A stretch of 64,000 bases of DNA from Flavobacterium tyrosinilyticum (GTDB lineage Bacteria; Bacteroidota; Bacteroidia; Flavobacteriales; Flavobacteriaceae): contig NZ_JAMOKG010000003.1 in the NCBI RefSeq assembly GCF_023656565.1, forward strand, positions 1,269,205 to 1,333,204. Reading direction: 5' to 3'. The first letter of the stretch is position 1. Each line of letters opens with the position of its first letter. Of the stretch, positions 16,905 through 25,242 are shown in pieces. A program made the position numbers and the translations under genes. The notes under the pieces were generated by a model. The model saw nothing but the letters and a program-made list of their open reading frames with translations. It was not told where the DNA came from and searched no databases.

Positions 16905-17741
16905 ATGGAAAAATTCACATTAGAAATATTATTTCAAATTATCGGAATCGGTTCTGCATCAGGATTATTTTACAATAACGATGCACTTTATGTAATTGGC
17001 GACAACAGCGGATTCCTTTACGAATACAATATGCAGAATCAGCAATTAAACCAGCATGCTTTAATTGACAATCCGACGCAAAATATTCCGAAAAATCTAA
17101 AACCTGATTTTGAATCCCTAACGCATCATAACGATACATTGTACGTTTTTGGTTCTGGTTCAACCGACAAACGAAATAAAATGATTGAATTCGATATTAA
17201 ATCGAAAACGGTTTTACAAAAGAATAATTTAGTCGATTTGTACGGGGTTATGCAGAATTTCGGAGAAATAAAACCCGAAGATTTTAATCTGGAAGGCGCT
17301 ATTTTTGACGGAGAAAACTGGTATTTATTCAATCGAGGAAATGGCGCTACCAACAAAAACAACATTTTTACCATTCACGCCAAAAATCTAGGAGAAGAAT
17401 TTGCGCTGATTTCTGTCAATTACAAACTGCCAAAAATAAAAGGCGTCCGTTCCAGTTTTACCGATGCTGTTTTAGTCGATGATAAAATCTATTTCCTTTC
17501 AACTGCCGAAGATACCAAATCAACTTATGATGATGGTGCAATCTTAGGAAGCTTCATTGGAAGAATCGACGTTAAAACGATGAAAATAGATTTCACTCAA
17601 AAAATTACGGCAACCAACAAATTTGAAGGTCTAACTTTATACAAAAAAGAAAATAATAAAATCGAGTTTTTGCTTTGCGAAGACAATGACACAGAGCTTT
17701 TAGAAACAAAGATTTATAAATTGACATTACCAATTAAATAA
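16905..17741 (+). CDS. conserved protein of unknown function, probable beta-propeller
   Basis: A protein of 278 residues. Its repeating pattern of short hydrophobic strands with aromatic and Gly turns (NDALYVIGDNSGFLYEY, NDTLYVFGSGST, DKIYFLSTAEDT, IEFLLCEDND) suggests a propeller of five or six blades. There is no signal peptide with the chosen ATG at 16905. The longer frame from 16824 would begin inside the dispersed repeat and is rejected. Many conserved Asp residues and the phrase DFESLT suggest relatives described as esterase-like or phytase-like propellers, but I cannot assign a function. It is divergent from PPK2. Confidence 0.6.
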   Translation: MEKFTLEILFQIIGIGSASGLFYNNDALYVIGDNSGFLYEYNMQNQQLNQHALIDNPTQNIPKNLKPDFESLTHHNDTLYVFGSGSTDKRNKMIEFDIKSKTVLQKNNLVDLYGVMQNFGEIKPEDFNLEGAIFDGENWYLFNRGNGATNKNNIFTIHAKNLGEEFALISVNYKLPKIKGVRSSFTDAVLVDDKIYFLSTAEDTKSTYDDGAILGSFIGRIDVKTMKIDFTQKITATNKFEGLTLYKKENNKIEFLLCEDNDTELLETKIYKLTLPIK

Positions 17742-17977
17742 TATTTTGCGAATCTTTGCAAAAGAGCTATTACACAGAGATTCACAAAGATTTTCGCAGA
17801 GAAACACAAAATATTTTGATTACAATATTAACGTAAAGACACACTGCACATTACGTCTCTACAATAAAACCTTTGTAGCTTTGCAACTTTGTAACTTTGA
17901 ACCTAAAAAAAATTTTTTTTCACCCCCATCCCAACCTTTTTATCTTTTTATCTCTCTATACAAGAAAGACAACAATT
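17742..17977. other. intergenic region with iterated TTTGCA/CAAAG words
   Basis: No gene seen. It contains CGAATCTTTGCAAAAGAGC with a degenerate partner GATTCACAAAGATTTTCGC, then the words CTTTGTAGCTTTGCAACTTTGTAA (17870-17893) and TTTGAACCT. A candidate -7 box TATCTTTT lies at 17941-17948, about 30 bases before the sigma-factor start. Confidence 0.5.
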
Positions 17978-18514
17978 GTGATAAACGAAACTCAAATAGC
18001 AAACTGTAAAAAAATGCACCGCGATGCCCAGCGTGAGGTGTACGAATACATGGCGCCAAAGTTGTACCGCCTTTGCAAAAGATATTTAAAAAAGGAAGAA
18101 GAAATTGAAGAAGCATTAGCCGATGCTTTCTTTACTATTTTCACCAAACTGGATCAATTAAAAGAAGCGTATGCTTTTGAAGCTTGGGCTAGACGAATAA
18201 CTGTAAATCATTGTTTGGCGACGATTAGAAAAGCAACCAACTTCAACATGTATTTAGACGACTTAAAGCTGATTTCTCAGCCTTCTGTCGATGAACTGAA
18301 TACGTTGGAAGAAGAAGATCTACTTAATTTATTAAACCATATTCCTGACGGCTGTAAAACTGTTTTTAACCTTTTTGTTATTGAAGGTTTCTCTCATAAA
18401 GAAATAGCCGAAATGCTAAAGATTTCTGAAGGCACCTCAAAATCACAATTGAATGCCGCTAAGACCAAACTGAAAGAACTGGTTAATAAACTGTATTATC
18501 AAAAAGCAAAATAG
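17978..18514 (+). CDS. ECF-like sigma-70 family RNA polymerase sigma factor
   Basis: A sigma factor of 178 residues from the GTG at 17978, chosen because related proteins begin with a short I(N/T)ETQIANCKK stretch. The in-frame ATG at 17897 would precede the likely -7 box. Region 2 is HRDAQREVYEYMAPKLYRLCKRYLKKEEEIEEALADAF...AFEAWARRITVNHCL (split here by a gap). Region 4 is PDGCKTVFNLFVIEGFSHKEIAEMLKISEGT. Region 3 is absent, as usual for ECF factors. It is followed 2 bases later by a membrane protein that probably acts as its anti-sigma factor, and then by the plug-VWA protein. Confidence 0.9.
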   Translation: MINETQIANCKKMHRDAQREVYEYMAPKLYRLCKRYLKKEEEIEEALADAFFTIFTKLDQLKEAYAFEAWARRITVNHCLATIRKATNFNMYLDDLKLISQPSVDELNTLEEEDLLNLLNHIPDGCKTVFNLFVIEGFSHKEIAEMLKISEGTSKSQLNAAKTKLKELVNKLYYQKAK

Positions 18515-18516
18515 TC

Positions 18517-19473
18517 ATGGACAATCAAGATAAATTATTCGATAAAATAAAAGAAGCTTCGCAAAAAGCCGAGTTTCAAGACTTTTCAGGAATGGAAAAA
18601 GTCTGGTCGCGTGTTGAAGAAAAACTGGACAAAAAGGAAGATAAAAAAACAATCGCTTTATGGAAGAAAATTGCAATTGCGGCTTCTCTTCTTTTACTTA
18701 TTTCTTTAGGATATCAATTTTTACATTCAGATAAAGAAACTGTAACAGAAACACCAAAAGTGGTTTTTGATGCAAAAGAAACCAAACAATCTGAAAAACC
18801 CATTTTAGATAAAAAAGCGGCAACTCCAACCTCAGATTCAGAAATAGTTTCTAATGAAGAAGCGGTTAAAATTTTAGAAAATCAAACTAAAAACAAAGAA
18901 CGAGTTGCGATTCAAGAAACAATGATTCCTAAAGCAGAACCAATTCAAGCTGTTGTGACACCAAAAATTGAAGCAGAAGCTACTATTCCTGCAAAAGTCG
19001 CAATAAGTGAAAGTTTTGATGAAGAAGATGCTAGTTCTTCAAAAAAAGATGCTTTCGAAGAAAGAAGTTATCTAGACAGACAATCTGCAAAAGTTGCTTA
19101 CGCAGCAGCACCCGCTCAAAAAGCTAAGAAAAATGCTCCTTTGGTAATTCTTAATGGAAATGCTATGGCACACAGTGACGATGCTAAAAGAGACAAAATG
19201 ATGCAGGCCGAAATGTCTAATTTACAGCCTGAAAATGTGGAGTCTCTAGTAGTTTTAGACGATCCTTTATACATTATCGATGGCATCTATTACTCTGAAG
19301 AAGATTTATTTGGCAAAAACCCTACAAGTCCTTATGCGCCTTTAGACAAACAGGAAATTAAAACCATAACTATTTTACAGGACCTTGAAGCAACTTCTAA
19401 ATACGGCGAACGAGGGAAAAAAGGAGTTCTTATAATCACTACTAAAAACGGAAAACCAGCTCCGAAAAAATAA
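18517..19473 (+). CDS. membrane-spanning anti-sigma candidate with a plug-like C-terminus
   Basis: A 318-residue protein with a cytoplasmic N-terminus (about 1-48, acidic helices, no Cys, so no zinc-binding anti-sigma motif), one transmembrane helix at 51-69, and a long Lys/Ala/Glu-rich periplasmic linker. The C-terminal segment from about residue 250 reads like the end of a TonB-receptor plug: PLYIIDGIYY, then ITILQDLEATSKYGERG, then KGVLIITTKNGK. The start codon follows the sigma-factor stop by 2 bases, so they are co-translated. By position and topology it is the likely anti-sigma factor; no recognised anti-sigma domain proves this. The plug-like end is shared with the next gene's product. 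Confidence 0.7.
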   Translation: MDNQDKLFDKIKEASQKAEFQDFSGMEKVWSRVEEKLDKKEDKKTIALWKKIAIAASLLLLISLGYQFLHSDKETVTETPKVVFDAKETKQSEKPILDKKAATPTSDSEIVSNEEAVKILENQTKNKERVAIQETMIPKAEPIQAVVTPKIEAEATIPAKVAISESFDEEDASSSKKDAFEERSYLDRQSAKVAYAAAPAQKAKKNAPLVILNGNAMAHSDDAKRDKMMQAEMSNLQPENVESLVVLDDPLYIIDGIYYSEEDLFGKNPTSPYAPLDKQEIKTITILQDLEATSKYGERGKKGVLIITTKNGKPAPKK

Positions 19474-19479
19474 TCTTAT

Positions 19480-19510
19480 GCTTTGTCAAAGTCTGCAGCT
19501 TTGACAAAGC
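19480..19510. other. 12-bp perfect hairpin between anti-sigma candidate and plug-VWA gene
   Basis: GCTTTGTCAAAG (19480-19491) / CTTTGACAAAGC (19499-19510), 7-base loop. No T-run follows on the plus strand, so it may be a processing or attenuation hairpin rather than a full terminator. Confidence 0.55.
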
Positions 19511-19543
19511 AAAATCAAAACATTAATCTTAAAACTTATTATC

Positions 19544-21697
19544 ATGAAAAGTCTAAAACTTATTTCATCAGCCATTGCTATGCTTATATGTTTCGTAAGC
19601 ATGGCACAAGAAAGAACAATTACGGGAATCATTTCAGATGAAACAAAACAGCCGCTTCCAGGCGTAACCGTTATAAATCAGACTACAAAAGCTAATACTT
19701 ACACCAATTTTGATGGTCAATACAGCATTCAAGCCAAAACTGGAGATATGCTAGTTTTCAGCTTTATTGGATACAAAAGCCAAAGCCAAAAGATTCAGAA
19801 CTCAAATATTATTAATATAAAACTTCTTCCAGATAATCAGACTTTAAGCGAAGTTGTAGTTGTGGGCTATGGAACTGCCAATTCTGAATATGAAGACCGA
19901 AGTTATGCTCGTGCCGAAAGAAAGAGAGAGAAAAAAGACGCGAAGCAGGCACTTAAAGGAAAAGCTGCAGGAATTCAAACTCAAAATTCTATCGCATATT
20001 CTGCTATGCCAGCTCCAATTGCTATTCGCGGAAATGCTACAATTTCTCCAAAAAACGAACCGATGTATATTGTTGACGGAGTTAAAGTGAAAGCCAATCA
20101 AATGGCAAAAATTAATCCGAATGATATTGATAATGTTTCGGTTTTAAAAGACCAAGCGGCAACTTCGATTTATGGAAGTAAAGCTTCAAATGGTGTTGTA
20201 ATAATTTCAACCAAAAATGAAATCTACAAAAACCTTTCAGAAAAAGAATTGGACAAAAAATTAAACATTATGCCAATTCAGACTGAACCAACTCAGGAAG
20301 ATTATGATGCTTTTGTTGAGAATGCTTTCGAAAGCCCTAAAACTGCACCGCTTTCTACTTTTTCTATAGATGTTGATAATGCTTCTTATACGAATATTAG
20401 ACGATTTTTAAACAACGGGCAGCAAGTTCCAAAAGATGCCGTTCGTGTAGAAGAAATGGTTAATTTCTTTAAATATACCTATCCACAGCCCAAAAACGAA
20501 AATCCATTTTCGATCAATACCGAAGTGAGCGATTCGCCTTGGAACTCCAATAACAAAATCTTGAAAATTGGTTTACAAGGAAAAAACATTCCAACTGAAG
20601 ATTTACCCGCTTCAAACCTTGTTTTTTTGATTGATGTATCTGGATCTATGGAAAACATGAACAAATTGCCTCTGCTAAAACAATCATTAAAAATTTTGGT
20701 TAACGAATTAAGACCAAAAGATAAAGTGGGAATTGTGGTTTATGCGGGCGCTGCAGGAATGGTTTTACCCCCAACTTCTGGAGATGAGAAAAAAACAATC
20801 ATTAATGCATTGGATAATTTGCAAGCTGGAGGAAGTACAGCCGGCGGAGCAGGAATTGAATTAGCGTATAAGATTGCAACTGAAAATTTCATTAAAAGCG
20901 GAAACAACAGAGTAATCTTGGCTACCGACGGAGATTTTAACGTTGGAAGTTCTTCTAATTCTGATATGGAAAAACTAATTGAAGAAAAAAGAAAAACAGG
21001 CGTTTTCTTAACTTGTTTAGGTTACGGAATGGGAAATTACAAGGACAGCAAAATGGAAATCTTAGCCGATAAAGGAAACGGAAATTATGCCTACATCGAT
21101 AACATTCAAGAAGCGAATCGTTTTTTAGGAAAAGAATTCAAAGGCTCGATGTTTGCTATCGCGAAAGATGTAAAAATTCAGATTGAATTTAATCCAAAAC
21201 AAGTTCAGGCGTATAGATTAATTGGTTACGAAAACAGAAAATTGGGTCCAGAAGATTTTAAAAATGATGCCATTGATGCAGGAGAATTAGGCAGCAATCA
21301 TACCGTTACAGCTTTGTATGAAATTATTCCAACTGGAGTAAAAAGTGATTATTTAGCCGAACAGCCAGATGCTCTAAAATACACTAAAACCGAAAATAGT
21401 TCTACTAATTACAGCAATGAATTGGCAACTATAAAATTCCGTTACAAAAAGCCTGATGGTGATAAAAGCATCGAAATGGTTCAGGTAATCGAAAACAAAT
21501 CGGTGATTTTAGAAAAAGCAAGTGATGATATGAAATTTAGTTCTGCCGTAGCTTGGTTCGGATTGAAACTGCGAGATTCAAAATTAATCGCTGACAAATC
21601 TTCGAAAGAAATTATAAAATTAGCCAAACAAGGAAATTCAAATGATGGCGAAGGTTATAAAGCCGAATTTATTCGTTTGGTTGAAACTTCTAAATAG
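19544..21697 (+). CDS. carboxypeptidase-regulatory/plug/von Willebrand A fusion protein
   Basis: A 717-residue exported protein. Signal peptide 1-21. A carboxypeptidase-D-like regulatory domain covers about 24-98 (TGIISDETKQPLPGVTV). A SusC-type plug region covers 103-225: EVVVVGYG (103-110), ALKGKAAGIQ, YIVDG (175-179), VLKDQAATSIYGSKASNGV. No beta-barrel follows. Instead there is a YfbK-like VWA N-terminal domain (about 245-335), a VWA domain with MIDAS motif DVSGS (364-368), STAGGAG and ATDGDFN, and a YfbK-like C-terminal domain. It probably binds a protein or glycan partner in a metal-dependent way at the envelope. It is the third gene of the sigma locus. Confidence 0.88.
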   Translation: MKSLKLISSAIAMLICFVSMAQERTITGIISDETKQPLPGVTVINQTTKANTYTNFDGQYSIQAKTGDMLVFSFIGYKSQSQKIQNSNIINIKLLPDNQTLSEVVVVGYGTANSEYEDRSYARAERKREKKDAKQALKGKAAGIQTQNSIAYSAMPAPIAIRGNATISPKNEPMYIVDGVKVKANQMAKINPNDIDNVSVLKDQAATSIYGSKASNGVVIISTKNEIYKNLSEKELDKKLNIMPIQTEPTQEDYDAFVENAFESPKTAPLSTFSIDVDNASYTNIRRFLNNGQQVPKDAVRVEEMVNFFKYTYPQPKNENPFSINTEVSDSPWNSNNKILKIGLQGKNIPTEDLPASNLVFLIDVSGSMENMNKLPLLKQSLKILVNELRPKDKVGIVVYAGAAGMVLPPTSGDEKKTIINALDNLQAGGSTAGGAGIELAYKIATENFIKSGNNRVILATDGDFNVGSSSNSDMEKLIEEKRKTGVFLTCLGYGMGNYKDSKMEILADKGNGNYAYIDNIQEANRFLGKEFKGSMFAIAKDVKIQIEFNPKQVQAYRLIGYENRKLGPEDFKNDAIDAGELGSNHTVTALYEIIPTGVKSDYLAEQPDALKYTKTENSSTNYSNELATIKFRYKKPDGDKSIEMVQVIENKSVILEKASDDMKFSSAVAWFGLKLRDSKLIADKSSKEIIKLAKQGNSNDGEGYKAEFIRLVETSK

Positions 21698-21718
21698 TAT
21701 AATTAATAAATATTATAT

Positions 21719-21726
21719 TACATTTG
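21719..21726 (+). promoter_or_regulatory. -7 promoter element of the scramblase/LURP-like gene
   Basis: TACATTTG, a full TAnnTTTG match, 34 bases before the start. No good -33 box was found. Confidence 0.45.
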
Positions 21727-21759
21727 CCACTTCATTTTTAAAACTTATTTTACACACGT

Positions 21760-22347
21760 ATGAATCCTATTTTAAGCCAAAATCTATTTTTAGTAAAAGA
21801 ACATGTTGGAATGTTCAAAGCTGCAAACAATTACGATATTTATCACCCAGAAACCAACCAAATTATAATGAACTGCCGAGAAAACAATCTTGGTTTTTTC
21901 ACCAAAGTATTTCGTTTTACAGATTATAAAAGAGCCACTCCGTTTAATGTTGAAATTACAACTGCTTCTGGAGAAAAATTAATAACAGTAAGAAGAGGCG
22001 TTGCTATCTTTAGATCAACCGTTGAAGTTTTGGACGAAAAAGATCGTTTGGTTGGAACTTTCAAACAAAAATTCTTTTCTATTGGAGGAAAGTTTGATAT
22101 TCTGGATAAAAACGAAAAACCAGTTGCAACGCTTCAAGGAAAATGGACTGGTTGGGATTTTAAGTTTTCTCACGAAGGCAAACAATTAGCGCAAGTAAAT
22201 AAAAAATGGGCTGGATTAGGAAAAGAGTTTTTTACAAGTGCCGATAATTATGTACTTCAAATTGAAGAGACAGTAGCAGCCGATAGTCCGTTGAGACAGT
22301 TAATTTTAGGAGCCGTAATGTGTATAGACATGGTTCTAAAAGAATAA
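21760..22347 (+). CDS. phospholipid scramblase/LURP-one-like (tubby-fold) protein
   Basis: A 195-residue protein built of beta strands in the tubby-like pattern of LURP-one and scramblase-related proteins: FLVKEHVGMFKAANNYDIY, ITVRRGVAIFRSTVEVLD, FFSIGGKFDILDKN, ATLQGKWTGWDF and a C-terminal hydrophobic helix (RQLILGAVMCIDMVL). Bacterial members have no proven function; membrane association through the last helix is plausible. It has its own -7 box and terminator, so it need not belong to the sigma locus upstream. The fold call is reasonable; lipid scrambling is not implied. Confidence 0.72.
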   Translation: MNPILSQNLFLVKEHVGMFKAANNYDIYHPETNQIIMNCRENNLGFFTKVFRFTDYKRATPFNVEITTASGEKLITVRRGVAIFRSTVEVLDEKDRLVGTFKQKFFSIGGKFDILDKNEKPVATLQGKWTGWDFKFSHEGKQLAQVNKKWAGLGKEFFTSADNYVLQIEETVAADSPLRQLILGAVMCIDMVLKE

Positions 22348-22383
22348 CAAAAAGTTGTTAAACTTAGATTAAGAATATCTTTT

Positions 22384-22439
22384 AAAGCATCATTTTAGTT
22401 TTCAAAACCTTATTTTTGTAAGACTTAAAATGATGCTTT
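22384..22439 (+). terminator. terminator whose loop carries the next gene's -7 box
   Basis: Perfect 14-bp stem AAAGCATCATTTTA (22384-22397) / TAAAATGATGCTTT (22426-22439), followed by TTTT. The 28-base loop holds TATTTTTG (22411-22418), the likely -7 box of the following SDR gene. Confidence 0.75.
22411..22418 (+). promoter_or_regulatory. -7 promoter element of the SDR gene
   Basis: TATTTTTG, a full -7 match, 43 bases before the start codon, inside the loop of the preceding terminator. Confidence 0.45.
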
Positions 22440-22461
22440 TTGCATTTCTAAAAATACAATC

Positions 22462-23178
22462 ATGACCGACTTAAAAAATAAAAATGCCTTTATTACAGGC
22501 GCAGGAAAAGGAATTGGAAAAGCTGTGGCAATTGCTTTGGCCAAAGAAGGTGTAAATCTAATTTTAGTTTCGAGAACAAAAAGTGATATCGATCAACTGG
22601 CAGAAGAAACGGCTAAACTGGGTGTAAAAACTTTGGCTTTGTCTGCCGATGTTTCTGACATCAGCTCTATCAATTCTGCTGTTGAAAAAGCTATTGCAGA
22701 ATTTAAAAGTATTGATATTTTAATCAATAGCGCTGGAATTGCTTCTTTTGGAAAATTCTTAGAATTAGAGCCAGAAGCATGGGAAAGAATTATTCAGGTG
22801 AATTTAATGGGAACGTATTACACTACTCGTGCCATTATCCCAAATATGATCGAAAGACAAACTGGAGACATTATCAATATTTCTTCGACTGCTGGATTAA
22901 ACGGAAACGCTTTGACAAGTGCTTACAGTGCTTCTAAATTTGCTGTTTTAGGCTTAACCGATTCTTTGATGCAGGAAATGAGAAAACACAATATTCGTGT
23001 TACGGCTTTAACGCCAAGTACAGTTGCAACTGACATGGCAAAAGATCTAAATCTGACTGACGGAAATCCAGAAAAAGTAATGCAGTCTGAAGACATGGCA
23101 GATTTGATCATTGCTCAATTAAAATTAAACCGAAGGGTGTTTATTAAAAATAGCAGCATCTGGTCTACTAACCCATAA
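22462..23178 (+). CDS. SDR-family 3-ketoacyl-ACP-reductase-like oxidoreductase
   Basis: A classical short-chain dehydrogenase of 238 residues. The nucleotide-binding motif is TGAGKGIG near residues 12-19, NSAG near 89, the catalytic Ser in NISSTAG and the YSASK motif with Tyr and Lys. The Arg/Thr pattern after strand 2 (VSRTKSDID) favours NADPH. It resembles FabG-type 3-oxoacyl-ACP reductases but has no fatty-acid-synthesis neighbours, and the C-terminus RRVFIKNSSIWSTNP differs from FabG. The physiological substrate is therefore open. It is monocistronic. Confidence 0.85.
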   Translation: MTDLKNKNAFITGAGKGIGKAVAIALAKEGVNLILVSRTKSDIDQLAEETAKLGVKTLALSADVSDISSINSAVEKAIAEFKSIDILINSAGIASFGKFLELEPEAWERIIQVNLMGTYYTTRAIIPNMIERQTGDIINISSTAGLNGNALTSAYSASKFAVLGLTDSLMQEMRKHNIRVTALTPSTVATDMAKDLNLTDGNPEKVMQSEDMADLIIAQLKLNRRVFIKNSSIWSTNP

Positions 23179-23199
23179 AGAATAAATTCTAAATTTTTG

Positions 23200-23242
23200 A
23201 AATTCTAAATTCCAATCTCAAAGTAATTGGAATTTGGAATTT
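23200..23242. repeat. intergenic hairpin of AATTCCAA words
   Basis: Arms 23200-23216 and 23226-23242 pair at 16 of 17 positions, and more copies of TTGGAATTT follow at 23248-23278. It lies directly before the next gene. Confidence 0.7.
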
Positions 23243-23285
23243 AAATATTGGAATTTGAAACTAAATTATTGGAATTTAAAAAAAC

Positions 23286-23795
23286 ATGATGGAACAATAT
23301 TTAAGACAATTGGTCGAAATAGAATTTCAGGATAAAAAACAGATTTTCTCCGGATTTCTTATTGATTATTCTGATGAATGGATTTTGCTTCGAAATAATC
23401 CTGTAGATTTTATTTTGGATGGTTTTGTTATTTTGAGAAATAAAAACATTGAAGCCGTAAACCGAGATCACGATTTGGCTTTCACAGAAAAAGTAATCCG
23501 CATGAAAGGATTAAAAATTAATTCGGATGATATTATCCCGATTAAAGATTTGGCTTCGATCATTAAATTTATTTCTGAGAAATATGGTATTTTTCAGATT
23601 GCAAAAAAATCATCTAAATCTGCTTATCTAGGAAAATTAATCGAATTAAATAATGAAGAATTGACTATCGATTTTTTAGATATGCAAGGTCAATTTGGAG
23701 GAGAACTAAGTTTTAATCCCGAAAAAATTCGCGTTATAGAATTTGATACCGATTATATTAATTCTTTGAAATTGGTTGTTCAGGAAAATGAATAA
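23286..23795 (+). CDS. conserved protein of unknown function with duplicated Sm/SH3-like halves
   Basis: A 169-residue cytoplasmic protein. Two halves look alike: residues 8-60 (LVEIEFQDKKQIFSGFLIDY...WILLRNNPVDF) and 105-160 (IFQIAKKSSKSAYLGKLIEL...LTIDFLDMQGQ). Each has a strand pattern of a small five-stranded barrel, suggesting an internal duplication. No catalytic residues are conserved between them. The start is ATGATG; either codon could be used. It is followed by a terminator and converges with mtaB. I do not recognise a named family. Confidence 0.6.
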   Translation: MMEQYLRQLVEIEFQDKKQIFSGFLIDYSDEWILLRNNPVDFILDGFVILRNKNIEAVNRDHDLAFTEKVIRMKGLKINSDDIIPIKDLASIIKFISEKYGIFQIAKKSSKSAYLGKLIELNNEELTIDFLDMQGQFGGELSFNPEKIRVIEFDTDYINSLKLVVQENE

Positions 23796-23805
23796 TTTAT
23801 AAAAA

Positions 23806-23837
23806 TAGAAAAGCCTCTTATTCGAGGCTTTTTTTGT
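23806..23837 (+). terminator. rho-independent terminator, bidirectional
   Basis: Perfect 9-bp stem AAAAGCCTC (23809-23817) / GAGGCTTTT (23824-23832) followed by a T-run. It lies between convergent genes. Confidence 0.85.
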
Positions 23838-23907
23838 CATTTCGAGGAACGAGGAATCACACTAGCAATTCCGTATGCTGTAATTGTCACTAAACGTGAT
23901 TTAAAAA

Positions 23908-25242
23908 TTAAGCTCCCACCAATTTATTCAAAAACTCCAAACGTACACTTCCGTCTTCGTCGATTTTTGTCAAATTGATTTCTTGCAAAGTATTTACCAA
24001 TTCCGGATTCCAAGGTGTTTTTACTTTTACGTAGTTTTCAGTAAACCCATGAATATATCCTTCTTTATTTTCGCTTTCAAAAAGTACCGTTCTATTTGTT
24101 CCTAACTGACTTTCGTAAAAAGCACGACGTTTTTTAACTGATAAACCGCGAAGCATTTTGCTTCTTTTTGCTCTAACATTTGAAGGAACTACCCCTTCCA
24201 TATCAACAGCTTCAGTATTATCTCTTTCTGAATACGTAAATACGTGCAAATACGAAATATCCAATTCATTTAAGAAATGATACGTTTCTAAAAAGTGCTC
24301 GTCTGTTTCCCCAGGAAAACCAACAATCACATCGACACCAATACAAGCGTGTGGCATTACTTCGCGAATTTTATTGACACGGTCTGTGTAAACTTCACGC
24401 AAATAGCGACGTTTCATTAATTTCAAAATATCATTGCTTCCTGATTGCAACGGAATATGGAAATGTGGTACAAAAGTTCTACTTTTAGAAACAAATTCGA
24501 TCGTTTCGTTTTTCAATAAATTCGGTTCGATAGACGAAATTCTCAAACGCTCAATCCCTTCTACTTTATCTAAAGCCTGAACTAAATCCAGAAAAGTATG
24601 TTCGTGTTTTTTGTTTCCGAACTCCCCTTTTCCGTAATCACCAATATTTACACCCGTTAAAACAATCTCACGAATATTTTGAGCCGAAATTTCTTTGGCA
24701 TTTTTCAGTACATTTTCTAAAGCATCACTTCTAGAAATTCCTCTTGCCAACGGAATTGTGCAATAAGTACATTTATAATCGCAACCGTCTTGAACTTTTA
24801 AGAATGCTCTGGTACGGTCTCCAATAGAATAACTTCCTACGTAGAAATCGGCTTCAGCAATTTCGCATGAGTGAACTTCGCCCATATCGTTTTTGCTCAA
24901 ATCATGGATATAGTCCGTGATTTTGAATTTTTCTGTTGCGCCCAAGACCAAATCAACACCATCAACCGCAGCTAATTCTTCTGGTTTTAATTGCGCATAA
25001 CAGCCAACAGCTGCAACAAAAGCCTTTTCATTAAGCTTCATTGCTTTTTTTACTACCTGCTTAAACTGCTTATCTGCATTTTCTGTTACAGAGCAAGTAT
25101 TAATGACATAAATATCTGCTATTTCTTCAAAATCGACGCGGTCAAAACCTTCGTCATTAAAATTTCTGGCAATTGTTGAAGTCTCTGAAAAATTCAGTTT
25201 ACAACCCAGCGTATAAAAGGCAACTTTTTTTCTATTTTCCAT
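23908..25242 (-). CDS. mtaB: tRNA t6A37 methylthiotransferase MtaB
   Basis: Radical-SAM methylthiotransferase that makes ms2t6A at position 37 of ANN-decoding tRNAs. The 444-residue protein has the N-terminal UPF0004 domain with the auxiliary-cluster cysteines Cys14 (TLGCKLN), Cys50 and Cys81 (VGCYAQ). The radical-SAM motif CDYKCTYC has Cys154, Cys158 and Cys161. A TRAM-like C-terminal domain follows. The CKLNF start and the YCTIPLARG context distinguish MtaB from MiaB and RimO. A -7 box lies 46 bases upstream. No operon partners. Confidence 0.93.
   Translation of the reverse strand: MENRKKVAFYTLGCKLNFSETSTIARNFNDEGFDRVDFEEIADIYVINTCSVTENADKQFKQVVKKAMKLNEKAFVAAVGCYAQLKPEELAAVDGVDLVLGATEKFKITDYIHDLSKNDMGEVHSCEIAEADFYVGSYSIGDRTRAFLKVQDGCDYKCTYCTIPLARGISRSDALENVLKNAKEISAQNIREIVLTGVNIGDYGKGEFGNKKHEHTFLDLVQALDKVEGIERLRISSIEPNLLKNETIEFVSKSRTFVPHFHIPLQSGSNDILKLMKRRYLREVYTDRVNKIREVMPHACIGVDVIVGFPGETDEHFLETYHFLNELDISYLHVFTYSERDNTEAVDMEGVVPSNVRAKRSKMLRGLSVKKRRAFYESQLGTNRTVLFESENKEGYIHGFTENYVKVKTPWNPELVNTLQEINLTKIDEDGSVRLEFLNKLVGA

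Noticed and set aside
17746..18009. 87-codon plus-strand frame before the sigma factor
   Set aside because: Consists of intergenic repeat words and overlaps the sigma-factor start in another frame.
21642..21929. 95-codon frame bridging the plug-VWA gene and the scramblase-like gene
   Set aside because: Out of frame with both, overlaps both, and crosses the -7 box of the second.
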